Source of the DNA: Pohlia nutans | Taxonomy: Eukaryota; Streptophyta; Bryopsida; Bryales; Mniaceae | Reading direction: 5' to 3' | Assembly: GCA_022496805.1 (NCBI GenBank) | Contig: CM040107.1 | Coordinates: forward strand, 16,169,501-16,233,500 | DNA length: 64,000 bases | In this document: in pieces, positions 20,580 to 32,406 of the stretch | Layout: every line of letters starts with the position of its first letter | Numbering within the stretch: the stretch's first letter is position 1 | Notes under the pieces: model-generated | Databases searched by the model: none | The model's input: only the letters and a program-made list of their open reading frames with translations | What the model was told of the DNA's origin: nothing | Program-made: the position numbers and the translations under genes

Positions 20580-23199
20580 CTAAGAATACATAAGGCAAGA
20601 GCCGCGGAGTGGCGGTCGGCCGGAGGAGAAGGGAAGCAGGGGGGAGATTGAGCAATGGGAGATAGGAGGCGCGCGGCCGGTGGGTCGGCTGGAGAGGAAA
20701 CTAATGGCGACGAAGCAAGAGGAGGAAGAAGGTGCGGCCATGGTGCTAAATACCTGCCCTATGGGCCTTGCATTTAAAACTGAGAGGAAAAGTGAGGGCG
20801 GCGGCCATAAATATGGCGGCTCTTCTAGGGTTTGACCGGTCGGGTTGACCAGTCGAGTCAACCAATCGAGTCGACCAACGGTAGCTAGGTCGGGTCGGGT
20901 CCGTTGCTGTTGGTTGGGCTCATCTTTGTTCTGTTCTAGTGTTGACCTAATCGCCGATTTGCTAGTGAGTGGGCTAGTCAATTCGGTTGGAGGCTGATCA
21001 CCTAGAACTCGGTAGGGTTTGAGTTTGTTGATGTTGACTATTACCGGGTCGGGGTCAAAGTGTTGAATGCTAACTAGAAGGAGAGTGTTGTTAGGGAGGG
21101 TATACTGGACACGATACGGGCCGAACCATTTGCTAAAGTTTACCGGCATGGACATTTGTCCCTTTCGGGTGCCAGAGGACGTAGTCTCCTACATTGTATA
21201 GAGTCAACTAGCCTTGGGTCTTGGTCCACTGTGCTCGGTTCCACTGTTGTGCGCCGTGGTGGGTGGCTGCTGTCAGTCGGGTCTCGTCTAACTTCTCGAG
21301 TTCGGCGGCTCGGGCTGCTAGTACTCGCCTGGGAGTGAAGTCGGTAGTCGATGTCGACTGTTGGGTCGAGATGATGTATTCGGTTGGCATCAACAGCGTC
21401 AGACCATACACCAATTGGAAAGGTGTGTGGCCTGTGCCAACTTTGTATGCCGTTTGGTAAGCAAAGAGGACCGTGTGGAGCTGTAAGTCCCAGTCGGTTC
21501 GATTCTCGTTGACCAGCTTCTGGAGCATCCGGACTATGACCTTGTTGGTCGACTCGGCTTGGCCGTTACCTTGAGGATAGTATGTTGTTGAAGTCGTGTG
21601 TCGGAGTAAAAAATGCTCGGTGAGAGTGTGTACCGTGCTGTTGATAAAATGGGTACCTTGGTCCCTAACTAGGTGGAGAGGACATTCAAACTAGGTAAGG
21701 ATTGCCTCGTACAGGAACTGTGCGGTCTCCCTGGCGGTGTTTCCTCGGAGAGCTCTAGCCTCGACCCATTTGGTGGCATAGTCGGTAGCCACAAAAATGT
21801 ATCGACAGGCTGTATGTCAGGTCTTCTTAACGGGGCCTATGAAGTCGAGTCCCCATTTCATAAACGGTTTTGCGGGTAGTTGGGTGACGAGCTTAGAGGA
21901 GACTGTCTTGGGTAGTCCGCCTGTCATCTGGCATTCATGACACGACTGGCAGCACTGGACAGTGTCTTGGTGTAGAGTCGGCCACCAGTAGGCTGCGTCT
22001 AGTATTTTCCGGACAGGGATGTCATGAGAAAAATGTCCTCCAGCGTTGCCTTTGTGTAATTCTTGGAGGATTGTTGTCGGCTGACTGCCGGTCAGGACTA
22101 GTCGGAGCTGGTGGTCCTTGCCGAGTCGGTACAGTTGTCCGTCGAGTACTTCGTACGGAATGGCTTTGTGAGCGATTCGCTTGCGAGCCTCCTTCGTCAT
22201 GTGGGATGGAAAAGTCCCGGTAGTCAAATAGTCGACTATCGGGTGTAGTCGGGTTCGGTGGAAAAGAGTTGTGCGTCGACTGTCTGGTCGGGTATGCCTA
22301 TGGCTGGCTCGGCCCCTTCATTTCTTGATAGTGCGTCGGCTACTCCATGTGTTTTGCCTGGTTTATAAACCATAGTGAAGTCGAATTCAAGAAACAGTAG
22401 TAGCCAGCGTGCCAGTCGACCCGATACCTGAGGTTTGTTGATCAAGTACTGGAGCGCCAGGTGGTCGACATAGAAGACAAACTTATTACCTAGGAGGTAA
22501 TGGCGGAATTTGTTGATGGCGTACACCATTGCGAGGGCTTCCTTCTCGGTTGTTGTATAGTTCTTCTCTGCTTTGTTGAGTAGTCGAGAAGCGTAGGCTA
22601 TCGGCTGGTCAATGTTGCCGGTCGGGTTCTGTGCTAGCATCGCCCCGACTGCTATGTCGGATGCGTCTGTGTGTATGTGGAAGTCGAGTGACCAGTCGAC
22701 TCCGATCAGGATTGGTGCAGTCTGGTATCGATTCTTGATGGTCTGATATTCGGTTGCGCACGCTGGCGTCCAGTCTAACGGTTCGCCTTTCCTGATCAGC
22801 TTGGTGATGGGTTCCATGATGGCAGCATAATTTTTGATGAAGCATCAGTTGAACCGGGCTAGTCCGTTGAACGTCTGAATGGCTTTGACGTCCTTCGGTG
22901 GTGGCATGTCGACTAGGGCCTGAATTTTCTTTGGATCCGGAAACTTGCCTTCCTGGCCTACAATGTAGCCCAAAATTACACCAGGAGGAACATAAAAGAT
23001 ACACTTTTCTGGATTGAGGCTTACCCCGTACTGTCGACATCGGTCGAAGACTAGTCTAAGCTTCGATAGGTGGGAATCGATGTCGCTGTAGTCACTGAAA
23101 TCGTCTAGGAATAGCTTCATGAAGTCGCCCAGGTACTCTTTGAAGATCTGGTTGACGATGCGCTGGTAGGTAGGCGGGGCGTTCTTCAATCCAAACAGC
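20580..23199 (-). pseudogene. Family B-II pol, 3' part: RT end, RNase H, integrase
   Basis: From 23199 downward: RT second half (MLFGLKNAPPTYQRIVNQIF, LFLDDFSDYS), RNase H (FHIHTDASDIAVGAMLAQ, EKEALAMVYAINKFRHYL, GVADALSRNEG), integrase HHCC zinc region (CCQSCHECQM), core (FMKWGLDFIGPVKKT stop HTACRY) and C-terminal part (LVYGLTLLMPTEY; FGPYRVQYTLPNNTLLLV). Stops include 21817-21819, where another copy has CGA, and a TAG in place of TGG a little further on. The RT YxDD motif reads FLDD, which differs from the usual Y[VIL]DD. The N-terminal half of RT lies beyond the copia insertion, at 28614 onward. Confidence 0.8.
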
Positions 23200-23204
23200 A
23201 TCAC

Positions 23205-23463
23205 TATTGAAGGTAAGAGATGAGAGCACAAGGCACACACACACACACAAGGAATGCGTAGAAAGAGATGATCTTTACTCAAAGGCCTTCCACCTTAAGT
23301 AGTGTACACTAGGGGGTCACCATGGACAAACCATATGGGATAACTCATCACAAGGACACTCTAGAGATCAGCCCATGCCTAACCCCTCTTCCCACACACC
23401 ATTATTTAGCACCCGAACCTCTTTGGCTCCTAGCAATACTACCGTACATCAATTACCTCAATA
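23205..23463 (-). repeat. Copia 3' LTR
   Basis: 259 bp, in plus coordinates starting TATTGAAGGTAAG and ending ACCTCAATA. It contains a short (AC)n run. The gag-pol stop codon (23439) lies inside it. Confidence 0.9.
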
Positions 23464-26400
23464 CTCCCACTTTGCGTAGAGCCAAAGCCTCTAAGTCCAA
23501 ATGCTATTACTAATCGTTGGTGTCGTTCTCTACAAAGACCCTTTGTGAGCACATCCGCCACCATGTGCTCCGTTGGACAATACTCCAACCGTATAACTCC
23601 CAATTCCAACTTCTCCTGAATGAAGTGGTATTGCACATCAATGTGCTTTGTGCGTGAATGATGTGTAGGGTTCTTTGCAAGTGAAATGCACCCTTGGTTG
23701 TCACACATGATCGTTGTAGCCTCACCTTGTGTGCAACTCACATCCACCATTAGTTGCCTCAACCAAATGGCCTCCTTCGTGGCATGGCTCGTAGCCATGT
23801 ACTCGGCCTCCACCGTTGATGTCGCTGTGGTTTGTTGCCGCTTGCTATTCCACGATACCGCTCCCGATCCGACCTTGAACATGTAGCCCGTTGTCGATCT
23901 TCGATTGCTCGTGTCTCCCGCGTAGTCCGCGTCGCAATAGCCGCTCAACACAATGTCTTTGCCGCCAAGACACAACTTGACATCGCTTATGCTCTTCAAG
24001 TAGCGCATGATCCTCTTGACCGTCATCCAATGCATTGAGCCCGGTCTCGCCATGTGTTGACTCACCACGCTAATTGGATACGCGAGGTCGGTCCGTGTCG
24101 CAATCATCGCATACATCAACGACCCCACTGCTTGCTTGTATGGCACCTCCGCCATGGATTTGGCCTCCGCCGCATACTCCTCCTCTGAAAGCTTGACGAG
24201 CTTGGAGTTTGCATCCAATGGTGTTGCCACGGGCTTACAATCCTCCATTCCGAATCTCTTGAGCACGTCCATCACATACTTGCCTTGACTCATGGTGATA
24301 GTGCGTGTAGCCCTGTCTCGCACAAACTCAACACCAAGACAAAAGTGCAATTCTCCAAGATCACTCATCTCGTACTCTCTCTCAAGCATGCCTTTTAATG
24401 CATTCATTGAACTCATGAGGCTTGCAAGAATGATCAAATCATCAACATATATGATCACAATCACCACATGTTGCTCTTGCATGAAGTAGAGACTATGATC
24501 CGCAATGCTCCTAGTAAACCCGTGTGCAAGCAAGAACGTGTCAATCTTTTGGTACCACGCTCTTGGAGATTGTTTCAACCCATACAATGATTTTTGCAAC
24601 TTACAAACAAGGTGCTCATTACCTTGTTGCACAAAGCCCTCGGGTTGCACCATGTAGATGTCCTCCTCCAAATTGCCATTCAAAAATGCGGTTTTCACAT
24701 CCATTTGATGCATTTCCAAGTCCATGGCCGCTCCAATCGCAAGAATGCATCGAATGGTGGTGAACTTGGCCACAGGAGCAAACGTCTCATGAAAGTCTAC
24801 CCCATGCACTTGCGCGAACCCCTTGGCTACTAGTCTTGCCTTGTGACGCACCACATTACCCGAAACATCCCTCTTTGTCCGAAACACCCATTTGCAACCA
24901 ATGGGGTTGCGATCCTTTGGAATGGGAGTTAATTGCCACGTACCATTAGCAATTAGAGAGTCGTACTCCTCTTGCATGGCGCGCTCCCACTTGACCGCAT
25001 CCTCACCTTGCATGGCTTCACGAGTGGTCAATGGACCATCCAATAATGCCACATTCGCATGCTCGTCATCCTCTTGAGGGAAGATGTCACTCTTCCACCA
25101 TTCTCCAGGTGGCTTGCGCAATCTCTCGGGGTACCGCCGCTCGCTTGAAGAAATTTGCTCCTCTTGCGCGTCCTTTGCGCTATTCTTGGCCTTTGAGCTC
25201 GATGGCGCTTCAACAACCTCCGTGTCACCATCTTCGTCATCACCGTCCTCATCACCTACATCAACAACACTAGGGGACTTGGAGGGTGTGTCCACCAACA
25301 CGTCTCCACTACTCCCACTTGGAGCAACCTCCAAAGGAGCCTCCATCGTAGACTCCTCACAAAACGTCACATCACGTGACTGAATGATCTTCCTCGTGTC
25401 CACCGACATGAGTCTATACGCCTTGGTACCTTCACAATACCCAAGAAATACACACTTTAAGGCCTTAGCCTCGAGTTTAGTCCTCCGTTTGTCGGGAACC
25501 TTTGCGTATGCAATGCATCCGAAGATGCGCATGTGTGCAACACATGGTTGCCTCCCACTCCACGCTTGCTCCGGTGTCATGCCTTCAACCGCGCTTGTTG
25601 GACACACCGATTGCGAGTGTACACTGCATTCACCACTGCTTCCGCCCAAAGGTCCAACTTCAAGTTTTGAGCGTGCAACATGCTCCTCGCCATCTCTACA
25701 ATGGTGCGATTTGCGCGCTCCGCAACTCCATTTTGTTGAGGCGTGTACCGGGCTGAAGTTTGGCATGCGATGCCTTCTTTCTTCAATAGCTCGTCAAACT
25801 TCTTGGACATGTACTCGCCGCCATTGTCCGATCGAAACACCTTGATCTTCATCTCGGATTGGTTCTCCACCAATGTCTTGAACTCCTTGAACTTCTCGAA
25901 GCACTCACTCTTGGCCTTGATTGGGTAGAGCCAAATCTTCCTTGAAAAGTCATCGATGAAGGTCACAAAGTACTTGCAACCTCCTATCGACGTGGTCTTC
26001 ATTGGGCCACACACATCCGAATGCACGATCTCCAAAACCTTCGTGGCCCGAGTCGCCGCTTCACCCGCAAATGGCAACCGTTGTTGCTTGCCTTCAATGC
26101 AACCTTCACAAGTGAATGAAGAAGCATCCACTTTCAATTGATGAAGGTCCATGCCACTTACCATGCCACGTAGTGTCTTCACACTCTTGATGTTCAAATG
26201 GCCGAGTCGACGATGCCACAACACCAACTTGTCGTCCTTCAAGTTTGAATGCGCCAACGCTGCCGATTCCTTGGAATGCACCTTCGAGAAGTTGATGTGG
26301 TACAAGCCCTCGTGTTCTTCAGTGATGGCCACCTCATCTCGACTTGGTGACAACACATAACACCCCTTATCACTAAACTCAACCCTCAAGTGCTTTGCCA

Positions 26401-27526
26401 CTAATTGCCGCACCGATAGTAAATTTGCCGTTAATTTGGGAACGTGGAGGACATTTTGGATAGTGATTGTCTTCACACGACCCCTCACCTCGGTGTCTAC
26501 AACAAGTTGGCCTTTGCCAATGGCCTCAAGCACCGTATCATCTCCCAAAATCACCCTCCTTGGGTTAATGAGAGCATACGAATGAAAACAAGTTTTATGC
26601 GGTGACATGTGGCTTGTAGCCCCCGAATCAACAATCCAATCACTCGTACTACCATTGCACGATACATTGCTTGCCATCATTGCATACTCGTCTTTGCCAT
26701 CACTCATGCTTGCATCCCAAGAGACATACCGCGTAGTAAACGCATACTCATCATCATCATCACGAGTTGTAGTGTTGTTTGCACTCTCTCCCTTCTCATC
26801 CCTCTTGCGTTTGTAACAAAACTTGGCAATGTGGCCCTTCTTACCGCAATAGAAGCACGCCTTGTCGCTAGAGCTTCCACTGCCTCCATTCTTGGATTGC
26901 TTTGCCATGAGAGCCGCACTATCTCCACGAGACTCATTCTCCTTTCGCCGCGAGAGCTCGTGCAACAACCGCGAGGTCACATAGTCCAATGTGAGCTCCG
27001 AAATGGGCCTTGACTCCATGGCCACGATGAGATACTCGTACGAGGGTGGTAGGCTTTCCAAAAGGGTCATCACAACATCCCCATCGGAAATGGTCACGTC
27101 CGCACCGTTGAGTTGATCCGCGAGTGCCTTGACTTTGTTGATGTGTGCCAACATGTCGTCTTCTTCCTCCATCTTGATGGTGAAGAACTTGCGCCGCAAA
27201 AACAATATGTTGGCCAAACTCTTTGCTTCGTGAATGTTGCAAAGCTTGGCCCATGCCTCGCGGGGTGTCTTGCACGAACGAATGTGCGCGAGTTGGGAAT
27301 CCGAAAGATTGAGAGCCAAGATGGCAAATGCCTTCTTCTCGCGCCTCAAATATGCTTGCATCACGCCCAGGTTGGTAGTAGATTGAGGGGGCTCCTCACT
27401 ACCATCGACAATGTCCCACAACTCCTTCTCCGCCATGACCATCTCCATTTTGAACTTCCACAAGTGGAAATTCACGCCATCGAACTTGTCCACCACTTTG
27501 GGACCCTCACCCTCATAAGATGCCAT
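23439..27526 (-). CDS. Copia gag-pol polyprotein with one frameshift
   Basis: ATG at 27526 (MASYEGEGPKVVDKFDGVNF). Domains in order: gag of the Retrotran_gag_2 type; zinc knuckle CFYCGKKGHIAKFC at about residue 224; aspartic protease WIVDSGATSH at about 300; gag-pre-integrase LWHRRLGHLN at about 437; integrase core with HSDVCGP, RSDNGGEY and NGVAERANRTIVE. The first frame ends at 25577. The second, open to 23439, continues from PTSAVEGMTPEQAWSG, so a single-base indel lies near 25600-25625. RT follows (WVFRTKRDVSGNVVRHKARL, MDVKTAFLNG, YVDD at about 24440) and then RNase H (YCDADYAGD, EAEYMA). The order IN before RT is diagnostic for copia. With one break it is close to intact but probably inactive. 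Confidence 0.9.
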
Positions 27527-28353
27527 GATCCTTACTCACAAATGCCTTCTCACTCAATTAAACCCTCAAACTCAATAACCACACTCGTTTTTTATGATTT
27601 TCTGATAGAAAGTAGCACCTTTGTGCTTCCGATGCCTCTAGTTAAACCCTAAACAACAAATCAGCACCTTTGTGCTCCACACACACCTTCCAACACTCAA
27701 ATGCGAAGGTAGCTCACCCAAATTGCAAAGATGTTAACCAAAACACCTCAAATCACTCAATGGAGCTCCCACTACTCCGATTGACCCAAATCAACACTTT
27801 AGTGTTCCCAATCACTCAATGCACGTAATCAACACCTTTGTGTCCCTCAATAGCACTATATCAATGCTCATGGACTCACATAAGCCCCTTGAAACCCTAA
27901 ATGCATTGAAATTGCTCAAAACCGCACCTTTGTGCGCCCAAGTGCATAAAGTAACCCCAAATGAAAATTTGAGCACTCCAAGGCTATGAAACAAATGCAA
28001 CACCTCAATGCAAGTGCCCAATCACTTAGATCGGACAATAGACCCTCCTTTAGAGCCTCAACACCTCACAAATCACTTGTATGACCACCAGTGCATCAAA
28101 TTGAACGAAACGACGTTCCACTTACAAAAGAGGCTTGGAATGAAAAACTTGGAAATCCAAAGGAAGAGATCGACCAAGAAGAGTGCTCCCACGTGTAACT
28201 TCAGCCCGTGCACACCTCCAAGAGAGAAGACCCCTCCAAAACGCTCCAAAATGCTCCCAAAAGCTCCAAATCAAGCCCTTCCGCAACGACCTCGAACTAA
28301 TTGCCTCAATGCAATCAAAGACTCATGCAACACACATGAGTGGACCCATAACC
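27527..28353 (-). other. Copia untranslated leader
   Basis: Between the 5' LTR and the gag ATG lies about 830 bp without a conserved frame, containing recurrent CACCTTTGTG-like words. The sequence directly after the LTR (GGTTATGGGTCC on the minus strand) is not the usual initiator-Met primer site, so the primer tRNA is uncertain. Confidence 0.55.
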
Positions 28354-28608
28354 TAATGAAGGTAAGAGATAAGAGCACAAAGCACACACACACACAAGGA
28401 ATGCGTAGAAAGAGATGATCTTTACTCAAAGGCCTTCCACCTAGTAGTGTACACTAGGGGGTCACCATGGACAAACCATATGAGATAACTCATCACAAGG
28501 ACACTCTAGAGATCAGCCCATGCCTAACCCCTCTTCCCACACACCATTATTTAGCACCCGAACCTCTTTGGCTCCTAGCAATACTACCGTACATCAATTA
28601 CCTCAATA
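28354..28608 (-). repeat. Copia 5' LTR
   Basis: 255 bp, almost identical to the 3' LTR at 23205-23463. The terminal TATTGA is mutated to TAATGA at 28354-28359. Confidence 0.9.
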
Positions 28609-28613
28609 ATCAC

Positions 28614-31600
28614 GACCCATACATATGCACCCCACTCGGTAATGAACGTTGTTTTGGGGCGGTCGGTCGGGTCGATCCGTAAATGGTGGTAGCGTGAGAA
28701 ACAGTCAATGAAGGAGTAGGCTTCATAGCCTATGACTGCGTCGAGTACCTCGTCCGTGAACGGAAGGGGGTACGGGTCTTTCTTGGTTGCTGCGTTAAGT
28801 CGACGGAAATCTACGCATATCCGTAGTTTCCCATTCTTTTTAGGGACTACAACTATTGGGGATAGCCATGTCGCCTGGTCGACTGGTGCAATGAAGCCTG
28901 CCTTTAGAAGCCGTTTCAAGTCGTCTCTCACGGCTTGTGCATAGTTCGGGTTCATCCGGTATCGTGCCTGGTGACTAGGCGAGATGGTCGGGTCGAGCTC
29001 GATCCGATGAGTCGCTATATGTTCTGGTATACTTCGCAGATCTTTGTAAGAGAAGGCGAAAATGTCGATGTATTCTTTAAACAAGGATTCTGCGCTAGTT
29101 CTGAGACTAGGGCTCAGATTCGCTTTCAGCTTCAACAGTTTGGGGTCGGTAGAGGTACCGACGTTGACCTGGTCGAGTCGATCCTCCTCATTGTGATTCC
29201 AATGGGCAATGTCCATGAATCGCAGCTTGTCTTGTATTGGTGTCTCGTCTACTAACATTGTTCCTGGTCTATGTTGAATACCTTGGTGCCTAGGGGTACT
29301 GGCCGTCGTAGTCGGTTCCGTGCCAGGCTGGTCAACTGTCGACTGGGTAGCTAGGAGGTTCCAGTCGATTGTGCCCATTGTGTGGAGGGTCGGGTCGGAT
29401 GCCATTAAGATTTCCTCCTCTTTATCAGTGATACCTTCCGCGAAGTTGTAACAAACTAGAGCATGTGGTGTAACCGCCTCGTATCCTAACTGTCGATTTA
29501 TCTTGACGGTCTTGACGGTGCCATTGCCCATGATCTCCACCTCATTGTTGCCCCAGTCGTGGATGACCTTGGCATGTCAAAGCCAGGGTCGACCTAGTAA
29601 TAACCGGTAGTCTGACTTGACTGTCGAGCAGTCTATAACTATAAGCGTGACTATGTAGGGGATGCCATGAATGTGGAATTTGACATTCCTGATCAATCCT
29701 TTGGGTCGTGCTATTGTGCCATTAGCCATCTTGAGGTTGAATGATGCGGGTGACGGTTTGGCTAGTCCCAACCGTCGGCGTTCCTCTTCGGTGATCACAT
29801 TGACGCCGGAATCGCCATCGATCAGAACGTCGTCGACCATGTTTTTGCCGACTGAGACTATGATGACTGGCATGTGTTTGTCGATGACTGCTGCAGCGGC
29901 GATCGTCACCTCCTTTGTTGTCGAGTAGGGTAACTCTGGAGTCGACCCTGGGTCTGGATGAGTTAGTCGATCCCGAACCAGTTTGGTGAGGGTCGGTGAT
30001 AACTGTAGTAAGTCACGGATGGAAACCTGCAATTTGCAGTCTTGGAGTTGATCGAGGATCTGCTGTTGGACGGCACCGAATGCGATGCTGCCTTGGTCGA
30101 CTGTGGCCAGAGTCGGTTGGTCTGGGATGTCTTGAAGGGTGATCGTTTGTTGCGGTAATGCATCCGCGTCCCAGTCGAGTGACGGTGAGTCCTCAATCGA
30201 CTTTGGGTCTTTAGTGGAAGTTGTTGTTTCCAACTCGGCTTGGAGTTGACGAACTTCCTGCATCATTTGATCACGTAGTAGTTCTTGGGCAGTCTAGTCG
30301 GTCTTCTCCGTGGTTTCGTCAGGAGTCGGCTGGTCGGTAGTCGACTGGCTTCTGGTAATTGCTGCGACCGTTAGGACACCAACCGTAGTGTTCAGTAGTT
30401 CTTCAATAACTACTGACGACGTGTGGGGCTTTGTCTCGATCTGCTGATTAAGGAATTTGACGACCTTCGGATCCTTTAGTAGGGGACACAAGTGTGTCGA
30501 TTGGTCCAAGGTTTTGCACAGAGAGCAAGGGAATATCCGTCGTGGTGTGCTATCACGGGGTAGTCGACTCCTTGATTCGGCGGTAGTCGACACTGGTGTG
30601 GCTGCTGCTACTGGGGCTGTCCTATTAGCCGCCGCGCGCCTTTTCCCGATCTCGCTCTCCGGATTGAGCCAGCAATCGCGTTTGAAATGGCCAGGCTTCT
30701 TGCATCGGTTGCAAAATGCTCGTTTGGTAGACTCGGGCCGCTCGGTAGTGGTCGAGTCGGGTTCCTTAGGTAGTCCGCTTTCTGCAAGCTTAGCAGACTT
30801 CTTGGCCTGGGCTAGTGTCGATCTTGGTAGTCCGACTGTGGCTACTTGCAGATACTTCAACAAACCAGCTCAGAAATTGCTTAGTAGGAAATTATCAACC
30901 GGAAGGACCTCAAACTGGCTGGCTAGTTTCATCATCCGTTCATAGTAATCGTCAACCGACTCTTTGGCATCCTGTTTCATACTGCGGAAACGTAGGTAAG
31001 CCTGGTCATCATTGTCAATATCCTGGTAGCGGTGTTTGAAGGCATCGAGGATTTCATGTAAATTTTGGTGTGGGTACGACGTTCGTTGAGTCGAGAACCA
31101 ATTATAGTTAGCAGGATCGACTAGGGAATTTCCGAATAACGCTATAGTAATAGTCGAGTCGTTTTCGCCATTCAACGTAAGGGCATTGAGAAATCGATGG
31201 ACATGCGTAATGGCACACTTACCTTCCTTGTAGGTAGGCATCGCTACCGGTTTCCGAGCAGTCGTCCGAGTCGAGAGTGTAGCTGCTGGGTAGGAAGGCT
31301 GCTGCTGCGTCTGAGCTGCAGGTACCGAATAGCCTAACAACCGAGGGTTGTATAGTGCGCATTGTTCGAGCAGGTGACCATAGTCGCCACAAGATGCACA
31401 CATAGGTATGGTGGGTTGGTACTGGTTGACAGTCGGTAGGACTGATGGCTGGGAAGCTACCGGTCGTCTATACGGGTTCTGTAGTAGGGGCCTGGTAAGT
31501 GCCTGTGAAAACGATGGTTGGTTGATAGGCTGAATCATAGGAATGCCTATTGCGGGCTAAGTTTGGAAACGAGGTGGTAGACTAGCCCGAGGGGTGGACA

Positions 31601-31884
31601 CTCTGGGAGTGGTAGTTTGGGCTACCCTCGAGTGATCTAGGTATAGAATGTTCGGCTCATAAGTATGAGTGCGAATATTTGGGAGACTGGGTCGAGTAAC
31701 AACCTGGTCGACTGGTTGGTTAGATTGATAGATCTGTCTGATCCTATCGACTAGGTCATTATCCAAGCCGTCTATGCCAGTAAGATATTGGTTGTCGGTA
31801 TAAGGTGACCCGGGTCGACTATTCATTTGAGTAGGAGAACTGGGTTCCTGGTGAAAGGTAGGCGACTCGTCCGATCGACGGACG
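28614..31884 (-). pseudogene. Family B-II gag, protease and RT first half
   Basis: From 31884 downward: Pro/Gln-rich gag N-terminus, zinc knuckle CASCGDYGHLLEQC, gag domain (ALFGNSLVDPANYNW), second knuckle CNRCKKPGHFKRDC, aspartic protease (VDDVLIDGDSGVNVI; the usual GGSG reads GDSG), and RT fingers/palm (GFIAPVDQATWLSPIVVV, KLRICVDFRRLNAATKKDPY, SFIDCFSRYHHL). The frame is interrupted by single stops. Several align with CGA or TGG in the copy at 34343-37206: 30870-30872 and 29577-29579 are CGA to TGA, and the TAG near 30295 replaces TGG. It ends at the copia insertion and continues at 23199. Confidence 0.85.
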
Positions 31885-32406
31885 TGAAATATTCGTTGAT
31901 ATTCCCTTAGGCTAAGAGTAGGCTAGTCTATACCCGGCAGGAATAGACTCGGCAGGCGATACGTGGCAGTACAGGCTGGTACAGACTGGTCGACTCGACT
32001 TTTCCGGTCGACCAGCCTGACACACTGTCAGACCAGTCTCCTATATGTACCTTCACTCTCTTTGGGAGAGTTGTTGCTATACCATTTGTACATCTTCTTG
32101 GCAGCCTGAGTTGTACTTCGTTCTTGTCTTAAACTCTTCTTGTGCGCACTAGTATGTTAGACTACTGCTGTTTCGTGCTCTTGTATCACTCTTTGTGGTA
32201 GTATCTTGGTTAGTTGCAGTAGTCTGTGGGTATGCAGGAGCTGACTTACTAGCATATTGGTGCTTTTCCTTAGCCGACAGTCCGTTCTTCTTAGTAGAAA
32301 CCTCTTACTACTCCTCTCAATCTCTAGAAACTAGTCTAGAATGGAATAGTCTTGGGCGGAGTAGCTTCATTCGTTTAAGGTCGGTTCCTAGAAAACCCCC
32401 TTAACA
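31885..32406 (+). repeat. Family B LTR B3, solo, inverted inside B-II
   Basis: 522 bp ending CCCTTAACA. The first ~7 bp of the terminus are missing (starts TGAAATATTCG instead of TGTTAAYYGAATATTCG). It is opposite in orientation to B-II and lies within the gag region; about 250 bp of gag present in B-I are absent at this point. No primer site follows. Flanks GGACG / ACGTC do not form a target duplication, suggesting insertion followed by a local deletion. Confidence 0.75.

Larger units (their letters stand above)
23205..28608 (-). mobile_element. Ty1/copia element nested in family B RT gene
   Basis: A 5404-bp element with LTRs at both ends (23205-23463 and 28354-28608) whose termini are TATTGA...TCAATA. 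It is flanked by the perfect 5-bp duplication ATCAC at 23200-23204 and 28609-28613. Removing it rejoins the host frame (GAYVWVV + MLFGLKN). A purine-rich AAAGTGGGAG precedes the 3' LTR. The two LTRs differ by about four substitutions and two small indels, so this is the youngest insertion in the block. Confidence 0.95.

Noticed and set aside
25577..25640. Programmed frameshift between the two copia frames
   Set aside because: Plant copia elements normally use a single frame, and the break is in the middle of pol after integrase; a simple indel is more likely.
25384..25845. Plus-strand ORFs inside the copia pol gene
   Set aside because: Shadow frames of a clear minus-strand polyprotein with integrase and RT motifs.
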